Below are positions 26,642 through 36,085 of a stretch of 64,000 bases of DNA, one piece after another. The notes under the pieces are model-generated. The model did no database searches and was not told where the DNA came from. It worked only from the letters and a program-made list of their open reading frames with translations. Both the position numbers and the translations under genes were made by a program. The stretch is from Legionella steelei (GTDB lineage: Bacteria; Pseudomonadota; Gammaproteobacteria; Legionellales; Legionellaceae), in the NCBI RefSeq assembly GCF_001468005.1, contig NZ_LNYY01000019.1, positions 714,445-778,444 of the forward strand, read 5' to 3'. Within the stretch, counting starts at the first letter, position 1. Every line of letters begins with the position of its first letter.

Positions 26642-27232
26642 TTATGATGATTTTCTGCGTTGCATAATTTGCGAAAAGAATTCAGGCTTATTCAAACCCA
26701 TCGATGCAAAAATTTGAGGCACCCTATCCCAAGAACCCTCTTCCTCAATGCTTGCGACAATTAGCTCAAAACCAGCCTTTTTGTCAGGTTCTAAGCCCCA
26801 ACCATTAATATAACAGAGCCCTCTTAATCGTTTTGCAGCGATATGATTTAATGCTATTGCCGCTGACAAATATGCATGCGCCTCTTCAAAAAGTTGATTG
26901 CATTTCTTCAGATTTGTTTCACTTTTAAAAACGCCCTCTTTTTCCAAATTTTGTCTGAATTTTGCTTCTTCAAGGGTCATTTGTCCTATTTGAAAATTAG
27001 CCTCCGCATCATCCAATCCGGCAGCAGCCCTATAGCATTCCTGATACATTAAACTCGCATAAGGAAACTTTTTATTTCCTTTTAACTTGCTGTAAATGGA
27101 TGCTAATTCAAAATAGTAGCCAATTTCTTTTTTTAGCATTTCATCTCCGGGTTGATTGTTTACCCGATTCGCCTGCATCACTTTTATTTTCTTATTAAGT
27201 TTTTTAATTTTCCAACGTTTTAAATAGGCCAT
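26642..27232 (-). CDS. Sel1/TPR-like repeat protein of unknown function
   Basis: This 196-residue helical protein has pairs of helices with small-residue spacing that resemble Sel1-like repeats, notably 'AYLSAAIALNHIAAKRLRGL' followed by 'YINGWGLEPDKKAGFEL'. The N-terminus is very basic (about 30 residues). There is no signal peptide. GGAGAGG lies 2-6 nt before ATG 27232, whereas the upstream ATG 27247 has no ribosome site. It lies 18 nt after the membrane-protein gene and is probably cotranscribed with it. The function is unknown; it may partner the membrane protein. Confidence 0.6.
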   Translation of the reverse strand: MAYLKRWKIKKLNKKIKVMQANRVNNQPGDEMLKKEIGYYFELASIYSKLKGNKKFPYASLMYQECYRAAAGLDDAEANFQIGQMTLEEAKFRQNLEKEGVFKSETNLKKCNQLFEEAHAYLSAAIALNHIAAKRLRGLCYINGWGLEPDKKAGFELIVASIEEEGSWDRVPQIFASMGLNKPEFFSQIMQRRKSS

Positions 27233-27250
27233 AACCTCTCCTGCCATTTG

Positions 27251-27709
27251 CTATGATGTTGCCTGGATAAGATATTGCAATAAAAAAATCACAAGCACAA
27301 TGAGAATCATTAAACCAAGAATCTTTAACCCCAAACCAGCGGATTCTTTTATTTCTTTGCCAATTTGTTTGGTGGGAGGATTTTCTTCTTCCTCTTCAAC
27401 TTTCAACTCTGATTTATAAAGATTGTTATCTATATGATTAGATACAAAATAGGAAATTAATCCAGTGATCATGCTCGGTACAAAAAATATAAGCCAAACA
27501 ATAAGCTTACTGGCTCCAACAGTATAGTTATATTCATCCTGTAATGAACCCAAAAGATCTAAAACAATAGCGGGGACATTATAGTTTAATCCCCAAGCAA
27601 GATAGGGCAAAATATATAAGCTAAAGAAAAACAAGCCCAGGCAAAGAACCAAACAAATCATGCCTAAAATATAGAGTTTACTATTACTGCCAAATCGATC
27701 TTGTTCCAT
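27251..27709 (-). CDS. Three-helix inner-membrane protein of unknown function
   Basis: The 152-residue product has helices at about 12-38, 65-92 and 130-149, with an acidic cytoplasmic or periplasmic loop (EEEEENPP) near residue 105. GGGTTAAT lies before the ATG. It is the first gene of a two-gene unit with the Sel1-like gene. I do not recognise the family. Confidence 0.6.
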   Translation of the reverse strand: MEQDRFGSNSKLYILGMICLVLCLGLFFFSLYILPYLAWGLNYNVPAIVLDLLGSLQDEYNYTVGASKLIVWLIFFVPSMITGLISYFVSNHIDNNLYKSELKVEEEEENPPTKQIGKEIKESAGLGLKILGLMILIVLVIFLLQYLIQATS

Positions 27710-27837
27710 ATTAACCCTAAAAGTATCCTTTTATTAAATTTAAGATAGCAGATGGATCTAAATAAGTACACTTACTGGTGATATTAACTAATTCATTTTA
27801 AAATATAATATAGATAAATTATTTTTTAAGGCAACAC

Positions 27838-28653
27838 ATGAAACGTTATGTTTTTATGATTTCCGATGGTACAGGGATTACAGCTGAAACCTTTGGCCAC
27901 AGTTTAATTACCCAATTTGAAAATATAAAATTTGAAAAGCTCACCATCCCCTATATTGACTCCTTAAAAAAAGCGGAAGTTGCAGTGCAACAAATTAACC
28001 ATGCATTTGAGGAACAAGGAATCAAACCCTTAGTATTTATGACGCTGATTGACCCAGAGATCAGAAATTACATTAAAAATGCAAATGCCCGTGTATTTGA
28101 TTTATTTAATACATTTATTGGTCCTATGGAAGAAGAGCTTAATGAAAAATCTTCTTACACCGTTGGAAGAACCCATGGAGTGGGCAACAGCAAATTGTAC
28201 TTGCACCGACTCGAGGCAATCGATTTTGCGCTCTCTCATGATGATGGCGTCAAAACACGTGGATATGACAAAGCAGATATTATTCTTATTGGCGTTTCGC
28301 GATGTGGTAAAACACCCAGTTGTTTGTATATGGCGCTCCAATATGGAATTTTAGCCGCTAATTACCCATTTACTGAAGAAGAAATTTTCGGCTTTAAGTT
28401 ACCTGATGTACTAAAACCATATAAAAATAAACTTTTTGGATTAACTATTGATCCACAACGTTTACAACACATTAGAGCAGAGCGCAGACCAAACAGCAAA
28501 TACGCCTCATCTGAGCAATGTCGTCTCGAAGTACATGAAGTGGAAGCGATGTATCAAAAAGAAAAAATTCCTTACATTAACTCGACGAAATACTCTATAG
28601 AAGAAATATCAACCAAAATACTTGCTGCCTCAGGCTTACAACGAAAAATATAG
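27838..28653 (+). CDS. ppsR: Phosphoenolpyruvate synthase regulatory protein (kinase/pyrophosphorylase)
   Basis: This DUF299 protein (271 aa, full length for the family) both inactivates PEP synthase by ADP-dependent phosphorylation of a Thr and reactivates it by Pi-dependent dephosphorylation. The N-terminus has the typical 'SDGTGITAETFG', and a P-loop GVSRCGKT sits at 152-159. The conserved 'RPNSKYAS' and 'EVEAMYQKEKIPYINST' stretches are also present. AAGG lies 6 nt before the ATG. It is monocistronic here; the target ppsA is not in the window. Confidence 0.95.
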   Translation: MKRYVFMISDGTGITAETFGHSLITQFENIKFEKLTIPYIDSLKKAEVAVQQINHAFEEQGIKPLVFMTLIDPEIRNYIKNANARVFDLFNTFIGPMEEELNEKSSYTVGRTHGVGNSKLYLHRLEAIDFALSHDDGVKTRGYDKADIILIGVSRCGKTPSCLYMALQYGILAANYPFTEEEIFGFKLPDVLKPYKNKLFGLTIDPQRLQHIRAERRPNSKYASSEQCRLEVHEVEAMYQKEKIPYINSTKYSIEEISTKILAASGLQRKI

Positions 28654-28659
28654 TTCATA

Positions 28660-28700
28660 GTAGCCTAGATGAAAGTCTCAATGATCAAAATCCAGGCTAC
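28660..28700. terminator. Short GTAGCCT-type palindrome between convergent genes
   Basis: GTAGCCTAGAT and ATCCAGGCTAC form an 11-bp stem with one mismatch around a 19-nt loop. It lies 7 nt after the ppsR stop and 6 nt before the chitinase stop, so it can terminate both transcripts. Confidence 0.7.
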
Positions 28701-28706
28701 ACTACA

Positions 28707-30170
28707 TTATTTCGGAATGCTCGGAAAATCCGCATCACAATCATACCGATTATCATTTGCTAAGAAAGTTTTGCAACTTTGACTAATAGTATATTTCACC
28801 GTGGCAGCGTCTGGTACGGCAGTATTTTGCTTCGAGTACATTTGCCAAATAATAACGCCTCCACTGTCTTTTTGCTGGTCAAGAATTTTGTTAACTAATT
28901 GATTGGTTAGCTGTAATTGTCCGTTTACATTTTTAGGATAGGCTGGTTGATTTACTTGAAATCCAAATTGTATTTTTGTATTAATATTATATTTAGCAGG
29001 TAAAAAGGTTACTTTTCCAGTATTATCGATTGTTAGACTGGGTTTACTCTCACTCTCTGCTTTTAACCAATTCGTATAATCTTTCATATATGCACTGACT
29101 TGACCTGGCAAATCCAAAGGTCCATCGGCGTAAGGTGCGCATACAACTGGATTATCACCGCACAAGTCATAAGTCATTACGCCCATACTATCAAAACGTG
29201 ACGCGAGCGCTTCATCTTTATTTATAAGGTTATACCATAGTCCTTTCAAATTTCCCCTCCACCAAAGGCCACCCTTTGTATAAATATCAGGAAATTTGTC
29301 TCCATATACGAAGCCCGTAATTGGCCGAGCCCCACCAGGAGGCGCTGCTACAGCAAATTTAAGGTATTTAGCCCCTGGATCATCCATTATTGCGTGCAAA
29401 ATAGCATCAACTTTATCAATTGTTTTAGGCATAACATAAGAAGAACCAGAGTTTATCCCATATTTCATGAGATTATTATAAGTTGGTCCCCCCGCATTAA
29501 GTATCCTTTGAGCTATATCAGTTGACCATTCACCACCTGAGCTTGGTCCCCAATTTAGCGCATATTGATCCGCATGCCAAAACTCCTCATAGTCAAAATC
29601 AATACCGTCTACCCCTAAATCATTAGCCAATTTTACTATATTTGCATATGATGTTTTTGCCTTAGAAGCCTGATCTGGAACAGTCGGGTCAGGAAACCAA
29701 TCATAAAGGAACTGATTTCCAGCTGCAGGACGAGGCCCGCAATTTTCTTGTACTTCATCAAAGTTACAACTGTAATTCCATCCACCAATAGAGAGAAAGG
29801 TTTGAATTTTTTTTTCTTTAGACAACTTGATCGCTGCTTTTAATGCATTAAAAGCTTGAGCACCTTTTCCATCGTGATCTGTAAAATAGCCCAGTATCCC
29901 AGTATCAGCAAGGCTACCAGTCTGATAATCAATTAATGTTGGCCGAACAAATGAAAAGATAACTCGATTAAAATTTGCTTTTCGAAGTTTAGTCAAATCA
30001 TCAACATATTGTTGAAGCTGTTCAGCATTATCTATAAGCAAATATACAGAGACAATTTTTTCATTGCCTGCTTCATGAGGGTTAATTAAAGATGCATGTG
30101 CAACAAAAGTAGAAGATCCCAACATCAATGTTGTATATAAAACAGAGATATATATCTGTTTTAATCTCAT
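28707..30170 (-). CDS. Secreted GH18 chitinase-like protein
   Basis: The 487-residue protein has a signal peptide (MRLKQIYISVLYTTLMLGSSTFVAHA). The glycoside hydrolase 18 signature DGIDFDYE lies at 188-195 with the catalytic Glu195, and the other conserved strand 'FLSIGGWNYSC' lies upstream. It should cleave beta-1,4 GlcNAc polymers and is probably exported by type II secretion. No chitin-binding domain is obvious. Six or more Cys suggest disulfides. The frame opens at 30275, but GGGAGAGG directly before ATG 30170 fixes the start. It is monocistronic. It may also act on other GlcNAc-containing glycans. Confidence 0.9.
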   Translation of the reverse strand: MRLKQIYISVLYTTLMLGSSTFVAHASLINPHEAGNEKIVSVYLLIDNAEQLQQYVDDLTKLRKANFNRVIFSFVRPTLIDYQTGSLADTGILGYFTDHDGKGAQAFNALKAAIKLSKEKKIQTFLSIGGWNYSCNFDEVQENCGPRPAAGNQFLYDWFPDPTVPDQASKAKTSYANIVKLANDLGVDGIDFDYEEFWHADQYALNWGPSSGGEWSTDIAQRILNAGGPTYNNLMKYGINSGSSYVMPKTIDKVDAILHAIMDDPGAKYLKFAVAAPPGGARPITGFVYGDKFPDIYTKGGLWWRGNLKGLWYNLINKDEALASRFDSMGVMTYDLCGDNPVVCAPYADGPLDLPGQVSAYMKDYTNWLKAESESKPSLTIDNTGKVTFLPAKYNINTKIQFGFQVNQPAYPKNVNGQLQLTNQLVNKILDQQKDSGGVIIWQMYSKQNTAVPDAATVKYTISQSCKTFLANDNRYDCDADFPSIPK

Positions 30171-30330
30171 AACCTCTCCCTGAATATTCACGAGATACCT
30201 GATTAAATTATATACATTTAATTGGGATAAGCAAAAACAGGAAAATTGCACTAAATAATTGAGGTTGATTATCACGCATTTTTGCCTCGGGAAATTATCC
30301 CGAGGACATAAGTAGACTACTTAAAACGAA

Positions 30331-31779
30331 CTAAGTTACAACCCATAGTTGCATAAAGTCATCTACTTTCATTGCGGCAAGTGCATTTGTATCACTCATC
30401 GCATGCATAATACGTTCAACATGATCTGTAGAAAACTGTGTGTTTAAGTTCTTCTTAAATTTAGACAATAAAACAGGGATCCCTTCCTCACGTCTGCGTT
30501 TGTGGCCAATTGGGTATTCCACTGTGATTAAATCACTTTCAGTTCCATCTTTAAAAATTATCTTAATGCTGTTTGCAATAGAGCGCTTCTCGGGATCATG
30601 GTAATCACGAGAAAAACGTTCATTTTCAGTGACATGCATTTTCTCACGTAATGCATCAATGCGCGGGTCAGCAGCAACATCATCTTCATAATGTTCAGCC
30701 TTTAAGTCGCCAAATAATAAACCTATGGCAACCATGTATTGTAAACAATGATCTCTATCTGCTGGGTTATGCAAAGCGCCCTGCTTACTAATGATGCGAA
30801 TCGCTGATTCATGTGTGACCAAATCAATTCGAGCAATATCATCAAATCGGTGTTTCACTATAGGATGTAACATTACAGCACACTCAACAGCAGTTTGTGC
30901 ATGAAACTCAGCAGGATACGATAATTTAAATAAAACGTTTTCCATAACATAACTGTCGTACTGACGTTGGAATTTAAAGACTTTATTTTCAAAAAGAACA
31001 TCATAAAAACCCCATTTGGGGGCACTTAAAGCACTTGGATAACCCATTTCTCCTGCTTGAGCAATTAACGCCAATCGCACAGCTCGCGAAGTAGCATCTC
31101 CTGCCGCCCATGATTTTCTTGACCCAGCATTCGGAGCATGTCTGTAGGTTCTCAAACTTTGGCCATCAACAAAAACCTGAGACAAAGTTCGTAACATCGT
31201 GTCTCTGTCCGCGCCAAACAATTGAGCAGCAACGGCCGCGCTAGCGATCTTAACTAGAAATACGTGATCCAATCCAACTCGATTAAAACTGTTTTCAAGA
31301 GCGAGACAACCTTGAATTTCATGTGCCTTAATCATTGCGGTAAGTACATCTTGCATTAAAATGGGCGCTTTGCCTTTGGCACAATTTTGCCGACACATAT
31401 AATCTGCAACAGCAAGGATAGCACCTAAATTATCAGAAGGATGTCCCCATTCCGCTGCAAGCCAGGTATCATTAAAGTCGAGCCAACGTATCATAGCCCC
31501 AATATTAAAAGCAGCCTGTATGGGATCTAACTCATATGATGTGCCAGGAACACGTGCTCCACCAGTAAGCGTAGCTCCGGGAACAACTGGGCCTAAAAGT
31601 TTAGTACATTCAGAGAAATTTAACGCAAGAATGCCACAACCCAACGTATCCATGAGACATAAACGTGCTGTTTCATATGCTAAAGCGCTATCAATTTTTT
31701 TATTTAATACATAATCTGCTATATCAATCATAACCTGATCGTAATCAGGTTTAATATTATCTTCTACATAACTGTGCAT
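30331..31779 (-). CDS. prpD: 2-methylcitrate dehydratase
   Basis: This is the 482-residue MmgE/PrpD family enzyme that dehydrates 2-methylcitrate to 2-methyl-cis-aconitate in propionate breakdown. Characteristic stretches include '[13 protein letters not shown]' near residue 45, '[19 protein letters not shown]' near 95-115 and '[14 protein letters not shown]'. AGAGG precedes the ATG. It follows prpC by 157 bp on the same strand and completes the prpB-prpC-prpD set. No prpR regulator, acnD or prpF is adjacent, so the isomerisation step probably relies on PrpD itself or a housekeeping aconitase. Confidence 0.95.
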   Translation of the reverse strand: MHSYVEDNIKPDYDQVMIDIADYVLNKKIDSALAYETARLCLMDTLGCGILALNFSECTKLLGPVVPGATLTGGARVPGTSYELDPIQAAFNIGAMIRWLDFNDTWLAAEWGHPSDNLGAILAVADYMCRQNCAKGKAPILMQDVLTAMIKAHEIQGCLALENSFNRVGLDHVFLVKIASAAVAAQLFGADRDTMLRTLSQVFVDGQSLRTYRHAPNAGSRKSWAAGDATSRAVRLALIAQAGEMGYPSALSAPKWGFYDVLFENKVFKFQRQYDSYVMENVLFKLSYPAEFHAQTAVECAVMLHPIVKHRFDDIARIDLVTHESAIRIISKQGALHNPADRDHCLQYMVAIGLLFGDLKAEHYEDDVAADPRIDALREKMHVTENERFSRDYHDPEKRSIANSIKIIFKDGTESDLITVEYPIGHKRRREEGIPVLLSKFKKNLNTQFSTDHVERIMHAMSDTNALAAMKVDDFMQLWVVT

Positions 31780-31936
31780 AATAACCTCTTGTGTGCGTTG
31801 TTTATTAGACGATATTTTCTTATCGATTAAAAATCCCTGCGCTCACTCATTTGAGGGCGGGCTTATTAATTCTAATCAACACCTCATCCATCTAAGCTCC
31901 TGCTCCCACTGAAGGAGAAGGACTATAGATTAAGTA

Positions 31937-33055
31937 TTACCCTCTCGTTTCAATAGCTGGGAATTTTTGAGGCTCAGGTCCAGTATATTCAGAAGTAGGT
32001 CTTATCAACTTATTATTTGCTCTTTGCTCAAACACATGAGCTGACCATCCTGTAATACGCGACATAACAAAAATCGGAGTGAATAAAAACGTAGGGATGC
32101 CACAATAGTGGTATGCTGAAGCACTATAAAAGTCCAGATTTGGGAATAGTTTTTTCTCATTCCACATCACTTCTTCAATACGTTCTGAAATGTGATATAA
32201 CTGAAGGTCTCCTTTCTCCTCGCCTAAGCGAAATGACCATTTTTTTATAATGTCAGAACGGGGATCACTCGTTGTATACACACGATGGCCAAAACCCATG
32301 ATGAGTGCTTTATTACTCAACATTTTTTTCAACTCAGTTTCTGCTTGGTCAGGGCTATTAAAACGTTCTATAAGCTCCATTGCTGCTTCATTAGCCCCTC
32401 CGTGTAAAGGACCACGTAATGTGCCGATTGCACTTGTAATTGCAGAATAGAAATCAGCAAGTGTTGCCGCAGTGACACGCGCAGCAAAGGTGGATGCATT
32501 GAACTCATGCTCCGCATATAAAATTAAGGATACATTCATCATCTGCGCTTCTAATTTACTAGGCTTACGGCCATGTAATAAAGCAAGAAAATGCGCGCCA
32601 GTGGTTTCTTCATCACTTAAACCAGATATCTCTTTATTATGGAAATGCCATGCATACCAGTAACACATCATTCCTGGAAATATAGCCAGCAAACGATCTG
32701 CAACATGCTTTTCCTGAGAAAAATTATCTTCAGGCTCAATGGTTCCCAAGAAAGAACACCCTGTTCGCAACACATCCATAGGATGAGTGTTTTTAGGAAT
32801 TAGTTTAAGAACAGTCTTTAAACTTTCTGGTAATGCTCTCAAACCAGTCAATTTTTTTGTATATGCATCTAGTTCTTTTTGAGTGGGTAGTTTCCCATAG
32901 AGCAGTAAATAAGCTACTTCTTCAAACGTGGCATACTCTGCTAAATCATCAATTGAATAGCCTCTATAATTTAAACCCTTACCTGCTAGCCCAACTGTAC
33001 AAATTGCGGACTGTCCCGCAACAACACCGGCTAAACCGCCGCTTTTAACACTCAT
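31937..33055 (-). CDS. prpC: 2-methylcitrate synthase
   Basis: This citrate-synthase superfamily enzyme (372 aa) condenses propionyl-CoA with oxaloacetate. The N-terminus '[16 protein letters not shown]' and '[12 protein letters not shown]' are typical of PrpC, and the active-site regions '[15 protein letters not shown]' and '[15 protein letters not shown]' contain the catalytic His positions. GAGGA precedes the ATG. Its start lies inside the last 11 bases of prpB, so translation is coupled. Confidence 0.95.
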   Translation of the reverse strand: MSVKSGGLAGVVAGQSAICTVGLAGKGLNYRGYSIDDLAEYATFEEVAYLLLYGKLPTQKELDAYTKKLTGLRALPESLKTVLKLIPKNTHPMDVLRTGCSFLGTIEPEDNFSQEKHVADRLLAIFPGMMCYWYAWHFHNKEISGLSDEETTGAHFLALLHGRKPSKLEAQMMNVSLILYAEHEFNASTFAARVTAATLADFYSAITSAIGTLRGPLHGGANEAAMELIERFNSPDQAETELKKMLSNKALIMGFGHRVYTTSDPRSDIIKKWSFRLGEEKGDLQLYHISERIEEVMWNEKKLFPNLDFYSASAYHYCGIPTFLFTPIFVMSRITGWSAHVFEQRANNKLIRPTSEYTGPEPQKFPAIETRG

Positions 33056-33929
33056 TGTCTTCCTCCATCAATTGGTCTAGTTTTTGTTCGTATTGATAAT
33101 AACCAAGTACCTCATATAATTCTTCGCGGGATTGCATTGTATCCAACAAGGATTTTTGTGTTCCATCCTGAAGAATTGTCCTATATGTATTTAAAGCAGC
33201 TTGTGACATTGCTCTGAATGCACTTAATGGGTATAAAATTAGTGATACGCCAACGTGTTTCAGCTCATCCCGGCTAAACAAAGGGGTTTTACCAAATTCA
33301 GTGATGTTCGCCAACACCGGCACCTTCACTGCTTGTGTAAACGTTTGATACTCATCAAGACGAGTCATCGCCTCAGGAAATATCATATCAGCCCCCAATT
33401 CAACACAAAGCAATGCTCTTTCGATCGCAGCGTCCATACCCTCAACAGCATAAGCATCTGTTCTCGCCATAATGACAAAATCAGGATCTCGGCGTGCATC
33501 CACTGCGGATTTAATTCGATCCCCCATTTCTTTCATAGAAACAATAGCTTTATTAGGCCTGTGCCCACAGCGTTTTGCCAATACTTGATCTTCAATATGT
33601 ATGGCTGCAACCCCTGTTTTCTCCATGAGTTCCACTGTTCGGGCTATATTAAATGCATGGCCCCATCCAGTGTCCACATCAACAAGTAGTGGTAGAGAAC
33701 AGGCTTCTGTAATTCTGCGTGCATCTTCAAGCACCTGCGATAGATTAGTCATTCCCAAATCAGGTAGGCCATAAGAGGCATTTGCAACCCCTGCTCCAGA
33801 AAGATATATTGCTTTAGCACCCGCAAATTGCGCAAGCATAGCGGAATAAGCGTTGATAGTACCCAATATGGGCAATGGTTTATTTTCTTTGATTATCTGT
33901 TTGAAGACTTTGCCCATGGAACTTGCCAT
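33045..33929 (-). CDS. prpB: Methylisocitrate lyase
   Basis: This isocitrate lyase/PEP mutase superfamily enzyme (294 aa) cleaves 2-methylisocitrate to pyruvate and succinate. The catalytic motif KRCGH is present in '[12 protein letters not shown]', with Mg-binding acidic residues in '[14 protein letters not shown]' and 'IHIEDQ'. GGAG lies 9 nt before the ATG. It is the first gene of the prpBCD unit and overlaps prpC by 11 nt. Confidence 0.95.
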   Translation of the reverse strand: MASSMGKVFKQIIKENKPLPILGTINAYSAMLAQFAGAKAIYLSGAGVANASYGLPDLGMTNLSQVLEDARRITEACSLPLLVDVDTGWGHAFNIARTVELMEKTGVAAIHIEDQVLAKRCGHRPNKAIVSMKEMGDRIKSAVDARRDPDFVIMARTDAYAVEGMDAAIERALLCVELGADMIFPEAMTRLDEYQTFTQAVKVPVLANITEFGKTPLFSRDELKHVGVSLILYPLSAFRAMSQAALNTYRTILQDGTQKSLLDTMQSREELYEVLGYYQYEQKLDQLMEEDNEC

Positions 33930-34075
33930 TAGCTCTCACTCCTTGATCTTAATATGATAAGTAAACCAACGTAACTGGATCAGCGGAAACGCAACCCGAG
34001 TTTCTCATATGAACTCATGTCCTCTGCTTCGTCCCAGCCACAGGTTTAGTATTATGCTCCAATGAGAATTTCATC

Positions 34076-36085
34076 TCAATCGATTTTAATAGCACCACGA
34101 ATTATATTTTTACGCAAGAAGCGCGCAGGTGATAAAGCCTGTTGTAAATTTCTTGGTAAGCAGCCTATTTCATTATTAATCATCGATGCGAGCCACTCTG
34201 CACATAAAGGAATGGTCGTAAGGCCTCGAGAACCAAAACCAGCACAAGCATAAAGCCCAGGATAATAAGGCCCTGCCTGGGCAATCCAACGTTTTGCATT
34301 CGTTTCCAATGATGCAAATTGCTGCATAAATTGTTCAGCCATAGCAATTTTACCTACTAAAGGAAGATAATCAGGTGTTGAAGCTCTCACTCCAGCCCAA
34401 TGATTTTTTACCTCCTCAGACCATAGAATCTCAGGCGCTAGTTGCCTAAGCTTTGCTAAATTAATTTGATCATCATGTGATTTAATTTGTGACTCTGCTG
34501 TTTTTAACTCATATGTGGCACCTAATTGATGCATTCCGTTAAGAGACGGAAGAACATGACCATCACCACATAGGGGTAATTTTAAGCGAACACTTTGCTC
34601 TGTTGATAAAATCGCTGTCATTTGACCACGAATAGGCTTAACAGGTAGATGCTCCGTTTCTTTAAATGAATTAATTTTATAGCCATTAGCCAAAATGAGT
34701 ACTTCAGCTTCTAAATTATTCACTATCCAGCGCTTATCAAAAACCAGGTGGTTTACTGAACTATTTGTTACTAAAGAAATACTTTCTCTATTTACTAAAA
34801 ACTGACATAATTCTGGAGAATTAATCCATCCTGATAAAGGAATATATAATCCAGGCTTGTCTAGCAAAAATCCAGCCAAATCAGAGGCTTGTTGTGTATC
34901 GACGAGAGAGCCCAGCTCTGGATAATGGGCTAACCAGGAATGTAAACTAGACTGCGCTAACTTTTCCTTGTCAGAGTATGCAAGTAATAGAGAACCACAC
35001 AACTCACCAATCTTTGTTTGCTTTAAAATGCGTTGATAAACTTGCGTGGCATACAAGAATGCTGCGAGCATAAATTGGGTTAATGGTGAATGATATGCAG
35101 AAAGCTTGGGGAATAAAACTGCTTGCTGATTTGCTGATCCACTCTTACCTACCTGCCCCAGTTCATCAATAAGAGTAACATTCCAGCCTCGTTTATTAAG
35201 TGCATATGCAGTAAAACAACCCGCCAAGCCAGCGCCTAAAATAACAGCAGACTTGCTGGAGTGTTTTTCAGGTATACTCACATGCCAAGGTGTATGTCGT
35301 TTTGCTGTTTTTTGTTTTGAGCCTTGTACAAAATACGCACAAATCATGTGGCGTTTTTGTCCAAACCCTTTTCTTTTTTCGACGGCAAATCCATTTTGGT
35401 TTAAGTTGGTTTTAACAGAACCAGCAGCTGTATAGGTTGCTAGAGTGGTATGCTCTTTAGACAGCATAGCAATTATTTTAATTAAAGCATCTGACCACAT
35501 ACTTTTATTTTTAGAAGGAGCAAAGCCATCTAGAAACCATGCATCGACAAAAGTTGTTCTGAGCTGCTTTTCAAGTGAGGGTTCACCACAAATTAATAGC
35601 TGTTCGTAGCACTCCAGCGCATCTCCTAACATTAATGTTAAAGTTACCCTGCCCTCGCAAAATGACAAGTGATGATATCCTGGAGTCAATACAGGGTAAC
35701 TTGCTATAAGTTGCTGAGCTTGTATTGCTAATTGTGGCCAGAATGCAAGCCCTTTTGTTAAATCAGTAAGAGATAAAGGATGCTTTTCACATGAAATGAA
35801 ATGTAATTGGCAGGATTTAGGAGCATATTGTTCCCATAAACTCCAACTTACAAGAAAATTTAAACCGATTCCAAAACCTGTCTCTGCAATAGTAAATGTT
35901 TGTGGTTTGTCATTAGAAAACAATTGCCAACGCTTAATAAGATCATTGCCATCAATAAACACATGAAGTGCTTGATTTATTCCTCCATCAGAAGAATGGT
36001 ACACATCATCATATCGCTTAGAGAAAGGCAGAGCCCCATGCCAATCCAGCTCGGCCTTATTAATAGGTACAAAAAAATTACTCAC
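34076..36085 (-). CDS. mnmC: Bifunctional tRNA mnm5s2U biosynthesis protein MnmC
   Basis: The N-terminal half (about 1-240) is the SAM-dependent methyltransferase domain that makes mnm5 from nm5, and the C-terminal half (about 265-640) is the FAD-dependent oxidoreductase that removes the carboxymethyl group from cmnm5 in wobble U34. The FAD-binding 'AVILGAGLAGCFTAYAL' is clear, as are 'AETGFGIGLNFL' (SAM loop) and 'FLDGFAPSKN'. The length, about 669, is normal for the family. A TTG at 36091 opens the frame; GTG 36085 with GAGTGG 7 nt away is more likely. The 5' end overlaps the peptide transporter gene. Confidence 0.95.
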   Translation of the reverse strand: MSNFFVPINKAELDWHGALPFSKRYDDVYHSSDGGINQALHVFIDGNDLIKRWQLFSNDKPQTFTIAETGFGIGLNFLVSWSLWEQYAPKSCQLHFISCEKHPLSLTDLTKGLAFWPQLAIQAQQLIASYPVLTPGYHHLSFCEGRVTLTLMLGDALECYEQLLICGEPSLEKQLRTTFVDAWFLDGFAPSKNKSMWSDALIKIIAMLSKEHTTLATYTAAGSVKTNLNQNGFAVEKRKGFGQKRHMICAYFVQGSKQKTAKRHTPWHVSIPEKHSSKSAVILGAGLAGCFTAYALNKRGWNVTLIDELGQVGKSGSANQQAVLFPKLSAYHSPLTQFMLAAFLYATQVYQRILKQTKIGELCGSLLLAYSDKEKLAQSSLHSWLAHYPELGSLVDTQQASDLAGFLLDKPGLYIPLSGWINSPELCQFLVNRESISLVTNSSVNHLVFDKRWIVNNLEAEVLILANGYKINSFKETEHLPVKPIRGQMTAILSTEQSVRLKLPLCGDGHVLPSLNGMHQLGATYELKTAESQIKSHDDQINLAKLRQLAPEILWSEEVKNHWAGVRASTPDYLPLVGKIAMAEQFMQQFASLETNAKRWIAQAGPYYPGLYACAGFGSRGLTTIPLCAEWLASMINNEIGCLPRNLQQALSPARFLRKNIIRGAIKID

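Noticed and set aside
31800-31937. Possible regulatory hairpin between prpC and prpD
   Set aside because: Only weak G-rich/C-rich complementarity is seen (GCTCCTGCTCCC-type), too imperfect to call.
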